Shown piece by piece: positions 23,551 through 35,635 of a stretch of DNA of 64,000 bases. The stretch is taken from assembly GCA_024345305.1 (NCBI GenBank), contig BRON01000013.1, forward strand, positions 1,240,001-1,304,000. Reading direction: 5' to 3'. This stretch comes from Mrakia gelida. Taxonomy: Eukaryota > Basidiomycota > Tremellomycetes > Cystofilobasidiales > Mrakiaceae. Under the pieces are notes generated by a model. That model saw nothing but the letters and a program-made list of their open reading frames with translations, ran no database searches and was not told the origin of the DNA. A program made the position numbers and the translations under genes. The first letter of the stretch is position 1, and the number at the start of each line of letters is the position of its first letter.

Positions 23551-24911
23551 ATGGCCGCGACGAGTTCGCCTTCTTCACCTCTCTACCACCCGGACGAATC
23601 GGAGGATTGTTCGGGGATCCAGCTGCAGGACGACGAGGTCGAGATGACGTTCAGCTTCGGCATGTTCGACGGCATGTTCGACGTCGTCTTCGAGCCTGGG
23701 AGGAACGAAGGTGAGCTCGACCTTCTTCCCTCTCCCCCCCCCTCCCTCTCCCCCTCGACCCTTACCCTACGATGTTAACCCCTGTCCCCTCTCGGCACCT
23801 CTTCCTCAGACCTCTTTGTCTCCGCCTTCATCGCCTTCTACAAGACCAACACGGCTAAGCTGGACCTAGGGACGGTCGCGGACGAGATGGGCGAGGACGG
23901 CTTTCGCAGACTGCTTCGAGAGATGGGAACACGGTCGAGGATGCTGAGATGCGTGAGCCTTCGAGCTCGAAGTGGGAGCATGAACAGTGAGTATATCTGA
24001 CACCCCAGCTATACACTCGACGCCCGTTTCGTTTCGACCTATTCGCTGACCCCGAACCTCGCGTTTCAGCCTACGTCCTACCCCTCCTTCTCCCCTTCCT
24101 CTCCTCCCTCCCCAATCTTCAAGAGTTCAAGATCAAAGACAACCTCAATCCTTCCTCGATCAACTACCTCCTCAGCGTCGCCCAGCATCCCACTCTCCGT
24201 CACCTCCATCTCGACCACGCCTCCCTTCACGGCGACACCTCCATCCTCCTCCTCCTCCGCTTCCTCGTCGACTACTTTCAGACCGGATCCGATCTCAACC
24301 GCCTCTCCCTCATCCTCCAAAACGTACATCCATCAGAGCTCTACATCTACCTCGAGATCCCAGCTCTTCTCCTCGAGATGATCAAACCAGGGCGCGGCTC
24401 CAGTCTCGAATACCTCTCCGTCAAATGGAACAAGCTCTTCGTCGCCTCCGCCGAGTTCCTGCAGCTCGTCTGCGAAGTAGCAGAAGCAACGAAGACGGTC
24501 CAGGACGTACATCTGCAAAGTCCTACGAGGCTAGTGCTGTTTGAGGGCGACATCGGCCGGAACGGGAGGCTGAAGGACGCGCTCGTTCGGAACCGTCGTC
24601 TTCGAACGCAGACCCACTCGGCAGCTCTCTCCCTCCTCCCAATTTTCCGAACCCTCCTCCTAGATCCTACCACATCCATCCAACCACGCTTTCGAATCCT
24701 TCCACCTCGCACCACAACGATCGCATCCCTCCCCGTCGAACTGCTTCGAAGGATCCTCGTCGAGCTCAACACCTCCCCGCTGAGCAGGAAGCAGGTCGTG
24801 AATCTTCTCGCGTACGCGGAGGATCGAAGGACGTTGGCTGGGAGAGGGGAGTGGAGGGAGGGCTCGAGGGAGTTCTTGAGGGACGTGGACTGCTGGAAGT
24901 ACGACGGTTGA
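23551..24911 (+). CDS. LRR/F-box-like protein, paralogue of the gene at 62036
   Basis: Three exons (23551-23710, 23810-23986, 24070-24911) give 392 residues. After an acidic N-terminus come leucine-rich segments (PLLLPFLSSLPNLQEFKIKD, HPTLRHLHLDHASLHGD). The C-terminal signature is LPVELLRRILVEL, then LSRKQVVNLLAYAEDRRTLA and EFLRDVDCWKYDG. The same order, intron positions and end motif occur in the protein at 62036, so the two are paralogues. LPVELLRRIL resembles an F-box core placed at the C-terminus, which would bind Skp1; that role is inferred. I do not know a named family. Confidence 0.78.
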
Positions 24912-25696
24912 AGGGGAGGATGCGCGACGCAACGAGGAGGATACGCTTTGCTACGATCTTTACGAACACACGATGAGCTTGATTCTTGATTAGCTTGCAC
25001 AACTTCACTATTTTGGACTCATTCCTTCTCTCAACAGAGATCCTGAGATTCAAAAAATTAAGGCGAAGCGACTGCGAGGCGAGCCGGGAAGGAAGGTTGA
25101 GCTCGTCGACCGTTCTTTTGCCAACTTCGTCTAACGACCAGCACCCTTCCTCCAGAACTTTTCTTCCCTCCCAACTGTACGAACTCAGGCCAACATCAAG
25201 GGCCACGCATGCAGATACGAGTCTCGCAAGAGACGGGACGGACCGCTAGCTCGAGAAGACCGGAAGGAAGGAGGAGAGGACGCAAAGGATCGCCTTCCTT
25301 CCTCCCGAGGTCAGCCCGCTTTCCCTCCTTCTCGGACGCTCTATAGGCTCGAGACGCACATGGTGCTATGACGAGCCTCTTTGAGGACGATCAATGAGCT
25401 CAAACGATATTTCTGATAGCTGAGGAGGAGGTGAGAAGCAGGAAGGAAGGAGGTACGATGAGCTCGTCGAACCGTTGAGCTGACCTTCGTGTTTCCTTCT
25501 TTATCTCGTCTCTCCTCTCTCCCAGCACATCTCAAGCTCAACGGAGGTACTTCCAGCTCGGCCCATCTCCATCGAGTCATTAGACCGAGCCTAAGGACCG
25601 CCATCAAACCTTCCTCCATCATCTGACGTTCCAGCTTCAAAGGCACCGACGACGAGCGATCCCTTGCATCCAGCTGAACGTTCCTTCCAAACGACC
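24912..25696. other. Spacer before the fucosidase gene
   Basis: Nothing coding is supported across 785 nt. A short A/T-richer patch (about 24950-25060) probably belongs to the 3' end of the upstream gene; the last 200 nt form the GH95 leader. Confidence 0.5.
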
Positions 25697-28600
25697 ATGA
25701 CCCTCTTCCTTCTCCTCCAGATAATCGCACCAACCCTACTGGCTCTCGTCCAAGCGAGGGCGAAGGAGCCTTCTCCCCATCACTCGATCTGGACGGATCA
25801 TCCTGGAGTCGATTGGTTCACGGAGGTCAGTCCATCGCTTCGTTCTTCCTTTCTTCGCTCTCTTTCTACCAATCGAGGAAGAGATGCTGACTTGAGCTCT
25901 CGTCTTTCAGTTCTACCCTGTTGGTAATGGAGAGATGGGGATGATGATCAGTGGGGATCCTGCGAGGGACGAGGTGGCTTTGAATGAGGCCTCGTTTTCC
26001 CTCCGTCTCTTTCTTCCTCGAGCCTGAGAGGATATGTCGCCACTTCATCCTCGAGAAGGAGCTGAGAGCTGATTCCTTTTGTGTTCTTCCCCAGACCTTG
26101 ATACTCTCTGGCAAGGCGGACCCTTCACGAGCTTCGTTCGTCCGTCTTCCTGCCTTGTTTTCTTTCGACGCGTCGTCGCTTTCATCCGTCCATCTCACTC
26201 GTCTTCCGTTTTTTCTTTCCTAGAACAACTACACAGGAGGAAACCCCGTCAACTCAACTTTCCCTCTCCTCGGCCCCATTCGCGACGAGATCTTCGCCGC
26301 TGGAAACGCGAGCGTCGAGCCTCTCCAAAACAACAACCTCCAAGGATACGGTTCGCTCAGTGCTGCAGGAAGCTTCTTCATCGATCGAGATTACAGCGGA
26401 ACTCAAAAAGGATACAGGAGGTGGATTGACTTCAAGAAGGGACGGGTTGAGGTGGAGTGGGAGGAAGAGGGGGGTTGGGTCGAGAGGTGCGCGTCTCATC
26501 TGTCGTCTCTTCCTCTCGCTGCCGCTCAAGTCCCTCATTGGTCTTCTTTCGTCACAGATCCTATTTCTGTGCCTACCCAACTCGATCCTGCCACATCCAA
26601 ACCATCTACCCTTCCAACTCCTCCGCGTCAACTCACCACTCCTTCCTCTCTCTTCGATCGAACGAAACCACCTCCCTCGCCTGCCTCTCCTCGACTTCCC
26701 TCCTCCTCTCCTCGGTCGCCGAACCTCTCTTCCCTCTCGACTCCATGCCTTACTCCATTCTCGCTTCGGTCTCCCTCCCCAACGGCGGATCCTCGTCGTG
26801 TGAGAACGGCTCAATCACCATCTCTTCGGACGCGACGGAAACTCGATGGACTCTCGCTGGAGCGACGGGATACGATATCGATCTTGGCACGAGGGAGAAG
26901 GGGTACACCTTTGGGAAGAGGACGACGAGGGAGAAGGTTGAGACGGAAGCGAAGGGGAAGGTCGCGTTGGTGGACGAGCTGGGTTGGGAGGAGCTGGTGA
27001 AGCAGGGAAGTGCGGATTGGGAAGAGCTGTACGGAGGGTTTGAGCTCGTTCTTGGCGAGGCAGTAGAGGATGGGTTGGGAGAAAAGACGACGAACCAGAT
27101 TCTCGAGGCGTTTACCTGGGAGGCTGGAGATCTGGTGCTTGAGAATGTCGTGTGAGTTCACCTCTCTTCGCTCGACGCGACCTCCTTCAAACCTCGACGC
27201 GATCTGACCCTCTTTCCCCGTCCTCAGATTCAACTACGGTCGATACCTGTACGTTCTCCATGCTTACATCTTATCCAAACCCTCGCTGAAGGGCCGCTCT
27301 TGCTCTTCCTCTCGTTTCTTCAGCCTCATCAGCAGCGCTCGAGGAACTCTCCCCGCGAACCTTCAGGGTGTATGGAGCAGGGCGACTTGGATCAACGAGA
27401 CTCAGAGCTGGGATACAACGGGACCTTGGGGATGCGATTACCACGCCAACATCAACGTCCGTGAGTCTTTGGACCCTCGTCTCCTTCTCTTCGCGTCGTC
27501 GAAACGAGTCTAACCTCTTCTCGTTTCGTTCCGGTCGCAGAGGAGAACTACGTGCGTCGAAGCTTTTCTTTCATCCTCATCTCCTTCACTGATCGTTTTT
27601 CTCGTATACCGACGTTAGTGGGGAGCAGAGCCGACGAACCTTGGACGCTTGACCTCGACGCTTTGGGATTTGATCGAGAAAACTTGGATCCCTCGAGGGA
27701 GCGAGACTGCTGAGCTGCTTTACGGTTCGAGAGGCTGGGTTATTCACGACGAGACGTGAGTATGAGCTTGTGTCTTTTTACTCCTCTTCTCTTGAACGGC
27801 GACTGACACACATGTCTCGTTCTCTCGCAGCAACTCCTTCGGCTACACTGGTGAGCATCGATCGACGCGTCTTGTCGTCTCAAAGTCTCTCTCGAGCACG
27901 GCTGATGTCTCCCTTTATCCTTCCATCCGTTTTCAGGGACGAAGGGGCTCTACGACGGAGCTCCTGAGTGGTGGGATTGTGAGTCTGCCAAAGCGAAGCG
28001 AATCAGCCGAGCTCAACCTGAACTGAACTTCGTCCTCGCGTTGTTTCCCTTCTTCAGTCCAAGCTGCTGCCGCCTGGGTCCTCGCTCACGCCTACGATCG
28101 ATACGCCTATGAGCCATCCGGCTCGTTCTGGAAGCGAAGAGGATACAGACTCGTCAAGGTTCGCTTCTTCCTCCTCGTTGTTGGCAGTTCGCTCGTCGCC
28201 CACTGTCCTTGTCTCTCCTTTCCCAGTCCCACGCCCTCTTCTGGCTCGACAATCTCCTCCCCGATACCTTCTTCGACGATGGATCCCTCGTCGTAGCTCC
28301 CTGCAACAGTCCAGAACAACCTCTTCTCATCAACGGAACCTTTTCGTGCGCGATCTTCCAACAAACTGTCTCGGAGCTGTTCGAGTTCGTTCTCTGGGGT
28401 GCGGAGGAGGCTGGAGAGACGGATATGGACTTCCTTGGGGAGGTGAGGGATAAGTTCGAAAGAATGGATCGAGGAGCTCACATTGGGAGGTGGGGACAGG
28501 TCAGTTGGTCGAACCCCGTCGACCATTTTCCCTTCGTCGCCGACACGCTGACCTTCGTCCGACTATATTTTTCGACTGCAGCTCCAAGAGTACAAACTAG

Positions 28601-29559
28601 ACATCGATGTCACGAACGACACTCATCGTCACATCAGTCGTTCGTTCTCCTCTCCTCTGTCCCCTCTTCCTTTCGTCTCGAGGCGACTGACTTCCCGACT
28701 CATCTCTTCTTCTCGCAGATCTCTACGGAATGTTCCCCGGCTCATCCCTCTCGAACTGGAACCAAATTTCTCCCTCCAAATCCGAAATTTACGCTGCTGT
28801 CGCTGTCTCCTTGGATCACCGAGGGAACGGAACGGCCGACTCGAATACTGGTCAGTTCTGGACGAGTCACGTCGCCCTTGCTCGCTCGCCCGCTGAGGCC
28901 TCCTTCTTCGTCATCTTTTTCTCCAGGATGGGCCAAAATGCATCGCTCAGCAGTCGCCTCCAGCCTGGGTAACGCAAGCTACGCTCACGACCTCTACAAG
29001 GTTCGTCTCGTCGCGTCTCATTCCAACTCTTCCGGTTCACCGCCGAACTGACCCTTGCCCTCTTCATCCTTCACTCAAACAGTACGCCATCAAAACCAAC
29101 CTCTGGTCAAACCTCTTTTCCCACCTCGGAACCGTCTTCCAGATCGATGCGAACCTGGCTGCTCCGGGAGTCGTGATGGTTCGTTTTCGAGCTCTTCCTC
29201 TCGTCCGACCTCTTTTCTCGTTTTCCTCGGACTGACCTCTCCCCCTCCTTTCCGTTCGACAGAACACCCTCCTCCACTCCCCACCCACTTCCCTCTCCCC
29301 CTCCTCGCCTCTCACGATCCACCTCCTCCCCTCCCTCCCCGACGCGTGGTCCTCCGGCTCGGTCAAGAACGCTCGTGCAAAAGGAGGAGTTGGAGTTGAT
29401 TTGGTGTGGAAGGATGGGGAGGTCGTGAGTGGGAAGGTGAGGTTGGATCGAGCTGGTGAGGGGTGCGAGCGGACGTGGGTGATCTTGCTCGTGGGGGCTG
29501 GCGAGAAAGAGGTGAGGAAGGAGGGTTGGTTGGGAGCGAAGGGGGAGTGGGATCTGTAG
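25697..29559 (+). CDS. Secreted GH95 alpha-L-fucosidase
   Basis: Eighteen exons (25697-25825 to 29263-29559) join in phase to 838 residues. A signal peptide (MTLFLLLQIIAPTLLALVQA) precedes the family start YPVGNGEMGMMISG and DTLWQGGPF. The GH95 core is unmistakable: YLLISSARGTLPANLQGVW, then DYHANINVQENYWGAEP, which contains the two conserved Asn of the family's unusual Asn-activated water mechanism. GWVIHDET, GAPEWWD and QIDANLAAPGVVM follow. Known GH95 enzymes cleave terminal alpha-1,2-L-fucose (some act on galactose) from glycans outside the cell. The exon 2 to 3 junction is the least certain, because it needs a rare GTCTCT donor at 26005; the others have standard sites. Introns are 66-94 nt. 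Confidence 0.92.
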
Positions 29560-29882
29560 ATCGTTACCGTTCTGATGGATGTGTGAGGAACAGTGCTCGA
29601 TACCACTCTCCTATTCCCGTTGTGAAGGCGAGCCGTCAAAACCAGAGAGACGTGAGCGCGCGAGTCGAAATCAAAAGCGACCGACGCGTCCCGCACATCT
29701 CTCTCTCCCCCCCTTCTTCACTTCCCTCCCTCCCCTCCCACCCCAAGACTCCGAAATCAGAAAGCCATCAAAGAAGGTCTTAACGTGCAGTGCACCGGAA
29801 CACCAAGAAGCAGACGAAGAATACAACGGCGAGAATGCGCTGAATCCTCGAGCGAACCAACCTCCTCCCTCCCTCCTTGCAC
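29560..29882. other. Convergent 3' spacer
   Basis: The stop codons of the fucosidase (plus) and RRM protein (minus) genes face each other across 323 nt. One GACGCGTC lies at 29693; no exon. Confidence 0.5.
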
Positions 29883-32690
29883 TCAAAGCTCGAAAGTCTG
29901 CGTCTCAGCATACGAGCACTCGATCACTCCGTTCCCCAGCTCTTTCCCTGTATCACCCAACCCCAACCCAATCCCAATTCACGCGTCAGTTCTGGCTCGT
30001 TTCGTTTTCGTCGCGTCTCGAGAGTCGAGACGAAACGAAAGATGGGAAGACGACAACGAACCGTTCAACCTCATCTTCGCGTTCACAGCTGCGGACGAAA
30101 GCCGAGGGGAGTCAGCTTGAGGAGAAGAAAGGAGGAGGGAGGTGGGAAGGCAAGCGCGGACTCACCATGGATCGAGGACCCGAACGTGACGAATCCGAAG
30201 TTGGAGGACGGTTTGGCGACGATTCGGGCGCTGGGAGGGCGATGAAGGTTTCGTGGAGGAAGGGAGAATGGGGGGTCAGAGCGAAAAAAGAAGGGACGGC
30301 GAAGAGAAGAAGAGGGAAAGGAAGGTGGAAGCGAGATGGGGAGGGAAGCAAAGAGAGACGAACGAAAGCACTGTCCCGAACGCGCCAAAGACAGCTTCAA
30401 GATCCTCCTTCTCTACTGCTGGATCGAGTCTCTGCGTCCACAAACAGTTGATCAACAAGTCAGGACGTAGTTTCGTTCGAGGAACGGAAAGCACAAGACG
30501 ACGCGATCAACTCACCCTCAAGAAGAGCGTACTCGGATCGATCTCCCTCCCGTCGCTCGTTCGAACGGTCTTCCCTGGGACGGGAACGAAGGTCGCATGG
30601 TTTTGCGCGGTGGATCCGAAGGTCATTCGAGTGGGGGAGGGTTTGGGAGAGGGGGAGTGGGTGGTGGTGGGTTGGGAAGAAGGAGCGATGGGGACGGGTC
30701 GGTTGGAGAGGAAGGAGAGAGGTTGAGATTCGGATTGAGCTGGTGGTTGGGTGGACGGAGGAAGTGGTGGGAGAGAAGCGCGTGATATCCTGGTAAGATG
30801 GAAGGGCGCAAGATGGAGGGAAGGTGTGAGTTTGAGGAACGAGGAAAAGAAGAGAGGGAGAGCGCGCGAGTGAAAGTGGGACGAACCTCTCGAGCAACGA
30901 GCGAGGGTTCTGCTTCTTGCTTTCGTTCGTGGCGACCGAAGGCAACTCTTGAGCCCCCTGGTGGTCTTCATCCATCTCTTCACCCTCGTCCTCCTCGTCC
31001 TCCTCGTAATCATTCTCGTCTCGTCCGTTCTCGTCCTTGTCCACCGCCATTGCGTCCTCCTCTTCCTCAACCTGAATCGGTTCACTCCCCGCCGACCTGA
31101 ACCTCCCAGGTTGATCATCCCCAGCGAGGAGATCGAGCTTCTCCTGGATACGGTCGCGAGGCTTCGGTCCAGTCGGAGGAAGACGCGTCGTCGGATGAGC
31201 AGGAGCGGAGAAGATGAGAGGTTTGGGAGGAGCTGCTCCGTTGAAGCCTGTTGGTTTGGCTGGAAGGAAGGACGGTGGAGGTGGTAGAGGTTTTGAGCTG
31301 TTAGACGAGGTGGCTAACGTGGAGGTTAAGGCGATGGAGGAGGAGACGGCTGGGGAAATGTCGCGTGGTGGAGAGGGAGGAGAGGGAGGAGAGGGGGAGA
31401 GGCGGATTCGTTTGAGGAGGGGTTCGGAGGACGGAGGTCTGATAGTGACGACGGGAGAAGAGAGGTAAGTGAAGATTTCGAGGACGTGTAGGGAGGAGCG
31501 AATTATGAAAGACTGACGGAGAAGAGTCGCGTCGAGCAGGGGAGGGAGAACGAGGCGATTCGTCCAGGAGGTCTCTCGATCCAAGCCTCTCTGAGGGATG
31601 AGGAGGCTTCTCAGCGGGGAACGATGACTCCAGTGACCTCTTCGGACGTCTGTTCTGAGCGGGTTGGACTCCGTCTTTCGGTCGACTGTCGAGAAGCAGA
31701 AAAAGAGGCGAGTCAGCACGCGTCGTCGCAAGATTCGGAGGATGAAGAGGGATGAAGAACGAACATGACGAGCTCCTTGAGACCGGCGAGATTGAGGATT
31801 CGTTTGGGACGAGAAGAGGAAGGTGGATCAGATAGAGGAGTGCGAGAAGGGTTGATCGAACGGGGAGGAGGAGGAGGAGCTCGGGTTTGGGCGTCGGGAG
31901 GGGACGAGGTCCTGGAGACGAGAGCGAGGAGGTCAGACGGCAAGGCATGTGAGATGAAAAGAACGATTGGACTCACGGGAAAGGTGCAGCAGCTGGCATG
32001 TCTACCGGAGTATCGAGAGCATGGGAGGTTGGAAAAAGTGTGAAAGAGGAGGAGCTCAACGAGGAAGGGGGGAGGGAAGGTTGAGCTCTGAGGCCGAGAA
32101 AGGAACGAAGAAGGACCGTCAGATTTCGCTCCATGTAAGCCCGCGACGAGAGGATCGTACCTTCCAGACCACATATCAATAGCTGAGTTCCTCGCTCGCG
32201 GTCTTGGAAGTTCAGGGTCGTCAGGAGGATTGGACTGTTGAGTGGGGAGGGGAGGGAAGGGAGCTGGAGAAGGAGGAGCCGTCGGTGAGGAAGGTCGTAC
32301 AGGGAGGTTCAGGCTTTTGGCGATTTTGGCGATGAAGTCGACTGTAGGAGAAGGGAACGAAGGTCAGTATGCTATGTTGGAAGGCGAGAGAAGCGAGGAT
32401 CTGGGCTCACCTGGAGCGAGACGAGGAGGAGGTCGAGCTTTCTCCTCCCGTGCACTCGTCGAGACTCGGTCAGGTCCAGCTCGCCCTACGACGACAGCAG
32501 GTTTCTCTTCTGCTCGAATTTTCTTCTCCGAGTCCCAGTCAGACCAGTCGCGAGATTCCGAGTGCACGTGGGAGGCGAGAAGAGCGCGAGGGAAGGTGTG
32601 TCGAGTCGAAGTTGAAGGCGAAGAGGGTGAGCTCGGCGAATCCGTTTCACGTTCGCCTCCCCTCGCCTTCTTTCTGGTCCGAACCGTCAT
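29883..32690 (-). CDS. RRM-domain RNA-binding protein
   Basis: Eleven exons give 645 residues: 32690-32411, 32341-32161, 32087-31977, 31911-31765, 31685-31518, 31438-30887, 30789-30516, 30431-30364, 30230-30166, 30088-30062, 29947-29883. Roughly 530 residues of basic, Pro/Ser-rich and acidic sequence (including AMAVDKDENGRDENDYEEDE) precede a single C-terminal RRM split over the last five exons. RNP2 is TLFLRRLDPAV, RNP1 is SNFGFVTF, and the domain closes with VIECSYAETQ. It probably binds RNA in the nucleus; the target is unknown. Translation may instead start at an in-frame ATG at 32729. The upstream flank is shared with the plus-strand gene at 32941. Confidence 0.82.
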
Positions 32691-32940
32691 CTTCCTTTCT
32701 TGAAAATCTTCACATTCGCGTCTTCTCATCGCGTGAAATCAGCATATCAAGCGACTCGCAAGCCTAGTAAGTTTCTCGTCTCGAAGGGGCAGCGCAGGAA
32801 GGCAGGAGAGCAGAGCTGACCAGTTTCCTTCTCGTCTTCTCCTTCCCCAACAGCTCCCACTCCTCTCCCCACCGCTATACGAATTCAAACCCTTCCACGT
32901 CTTCAAGGGCCAGTCTCGGCCTACTAGGGCAGCTACCGTT
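32691..32940. promoter_or_regulatory. Divergent promoter and spliced 5' leader
   Basis: Between the RRM gene (minus) and the membrane-protein gene (plus). A plausible leader intron (GTAAGT at 32767, CTGACC, AACAG at 32853) precedes 29 in-frame, stop-free codons before the ATG at 32941. Confidence 0.45.
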
Positions 32941-35102
32941 ATGGACGCTATTGAGCTCGAGTGCGTTCCTCGCCTTAACCAGCCATACCTTCCTTTCGCT
33001 CGAGCTCACGCTCCTCCTCCTCCTCCCTCCTCCTCTCTGTTCTTCTGCCCCAGATGCCTTGATCTTCTTCGAGAACTCGGGGTCCCTTCCATCTCCGATG
33101 TCCCCCTCCCTTCGCCTCTCGCTCCCTTCGCCAGCTTCAACACTCACCCATCCGCTACAGCATCATCCGTCGTTTCCCCGGCCGAGGAGGAAGAGGAGGA
33201 GCGCACGAAGGTCGAGGACTGGCTTTCGAGGTTCGTCCTCTCCTCTCCCTCTTTCACCTCCCTTTGAAAGCCACTGAGCTGAAGGATATATACTTGGCCC
33301 CTCCAGCACGACGGAAAACGCTCCCTTGAGCGCTATCTCAACAAGCTCCGCTTCTTCGAGACCTTCAACGTGAGCTCACCCATCGCCTCGTCCTCGCGCG
33401 TCGAAACTCTCGACCGACCCAGAACCCACAACGATTTCTTCCTTTTCTTTCTCGCAGAGCTGCATCTGATCGCCTACCCATCTCGCCTACGTCGAATCGA
33501 GCTGCTTTGTGGACGCGAGTACCGTCAGGAGCCTTCGTTCCTCCTGCGTTCGTCTCTCTCGTCGTCCGTTCGCCCTAGCTCTCTGCTCGACCTGACCGTT
33601 ATCTCGTCCTTCTTTTGCAGTCGCAACGACTCTGTACCTCGGTAAGTTCTCCATACCCGAGTCCTCCCTCCGCAAGGAAGACCGTCCGCTAATATAGTCC
33701 GCTCCCCTCATCTCTCTCCAGATCCATCGAATCATCCTTCGCCTTCGCAGACCGACGCGTTCGAAACCCTCCCAGCCTCTCTCCTGCAATTTCCTCATCG
33801 GCTGCTCTGCCTTACACCTCCAATCGACTTGGAACCGGTCCTCGTATCGGTTTGAGCTCGACGATTGCTTCGACCGTCAATAACATCATCTCGTTCGTCC
33901 CGTCTCGCTCGACGCGTCTGTCCTTTCCTCGTCTCTTCATTCACCTTTCGTTCTTCTTTTGCTCTTTCCTCTCGCCTCTAGAGCCAATCCACCCGTCTCC
34001 CCAAAGAAGGTCAAGGTCCCAGCTGAGAAGCCTCGACCGAAACTCGCTCTTCCACCAGCGATCGATCCTCTTCCTCTTGTCGCGTGAGTCTCGCGTGTCA
34101 TCCGCTCGTTCTTTCCTTCACTCGTGGTCCTGCCTCTGACCTCCACATCCTTATCTCTCAGCATGCCCCTGGTCTCACCACCTAGACCTCCAGTCATCCT
34201 GCTCGATCCGAAGGTTCTGCTCATGGAGGTTCGTTGAGATCAACTTATCTAACTTTGTCGAACGAGTCGAGCTCACCGACGCGATCTTACGCTCCTCGCC
34301 TTCCCTCTCCAGAATGTCTTCTTCTGCCAGTACTTCGGAACTCGACTCATTTGGATGCTCGAGATGTGCCCTTGCTTAAGCTGTATCGAGGAAAGGTTGT
34401 AAGTCGCGCCGTCTCAGTCCCCTCTCTTCCTTTCGTCACCTCGTCTCGGCCCGCGTCGACGGAAACTGACCTCGAACGACCCAACCTTTCCTTCTCGTTT
34501 CTTACCGCTCGAACAGCACGCTGTTTTTCGTCCACCTCATCAAATCCAACGTTCCCCTCTCCGACCAGATCCAGTACTACATCTTCAACACCCTCCTCGG
34601 CCACTTCTTCCCTTCCCTCCTCCTCCGCCGTCTCCTCCCTCAGTGGTACCTCCCCATCCCCTCCCTCATGCTCGTCCTCGCTCTCCCCGCCCACACCTCT
34701 ACGAGCGTCCCCATCGCATCCATGCTCGCCTTCTGGCTCATCTGTCGGATCCCTTTCTTCGGGATTGGGAACTTCGCCTGGGGAGGGTCGATGTGGTGGT
34801 ACGGATGCAGGTCGATCGTCGACGCGACGATACCGGCGTGTGGGATTTGTTCTGCGAAGGCTGAGAGGGGGAAGGACGAGAGGAAGAGAAGGGAGGCTAT
34901 GGAAGAGATGGTGAAGGAGAGGGAGAGGAGGGATCGAGCTTTGGCGGTGGAAAGGGAGGAGATGGAGAAGCAGGCGGCGAGGGAGGAGGAGGAGAGGGAA
35001 AGGAAGAGGGAGGAGGCGGCTACTGCTGGGATGGGTCCGACGAGGAAGAGGTTGAGACAGCAGGCGAGGCTGCAGAGTGCTTCTCAGGGTGGATCGAGGT
35101 AG
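32941..35102 (+). CDS. Multi-pass membrane protein with CxC motifs and coiled tail (copy 1)
   Basis: Ten exons (32941-32960, 33054-33230, 33307-33369, 33458-33523, 33621-33641, 33722-33892, 33982-34083, 34162-34228, 34313-34398, 34517-35102) give 452 residues. The first 230 residues are Ser/Pro-rich. A conserved block follows: MLEMCPCLSC, hydrophobic helices, LPQWYLPIPSLMLVLALPA, then FWLICRIPFFGIGNFAWGG and IPACGICS. A strongly charged coiled tail (ERERKREEAATAGMG) ends the protein. The same block occurs in the minus-strand gene at 38268-40756, so the two are paralogues. The paired cysteines look conserved and could bind metal or form disulfides; function unknown. Just after the stop, a further GTGAGT to CAG intron (about 35107-35182) suggests a spliced 3' UTR. 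Confidence 0.8.
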
Positions 35103-35635
35103 TTTGGTGAGTTTTCTCGAGAGTCGAGCTCGAAGATCGCGACGCGTCGCTGACTTGATCACCCTTCTCTTTCTTCTTCAGTTTGTTCACTCGACTCTCG
35201 CTGGATTGATGCCATTTTTTTTCAGATTTTCTCGCTTACCCTTTGAACTGGGAGATCAGCGCTTCACGACGAGAGGAGCCTCGACCACCAACCGAAAGGT
35301 GAGTCGACGCGTCTTCCCCTCGCGCTTCTCTCTTCCGTTTTGCCCCTACTTTCGCTCTCTGATCCACTTATGGACTGTTTCCTTTCCTTTGCACTCCTTC
35401 GATCTACCCTTCCACCTTAGCAAGGACGGAAAGAAGCCTGTTCCTTCGTTTCGATCCTGACGAGAGCTTGGTCACAAACCGCGTCGCCGTGAGGGTAGAG
35501 AATGGTTCTCGACAGCAGCTCTACCTCGCTCTTTTCTTGAATCCGACCTGTCAGTCCAGTCTCTCTCTAGCCTATTAGTTTCGCGGAAATCTGGTAACTT
35601 TCACCTCTCTCTCGGCCGTCACGCGCAGACTTCAC
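35103..35635. other. Spliced UTR sequence and promoter
   Basis: Two intron-like units (about 35107-35182 and about 35299-35419), each with a GACGCGTC (35141, 35306), lie here without a coding frame between them. They fit a spliced 3' UTR of the upstream gene or 5' UTR of the next one. Confidence 0.45.
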
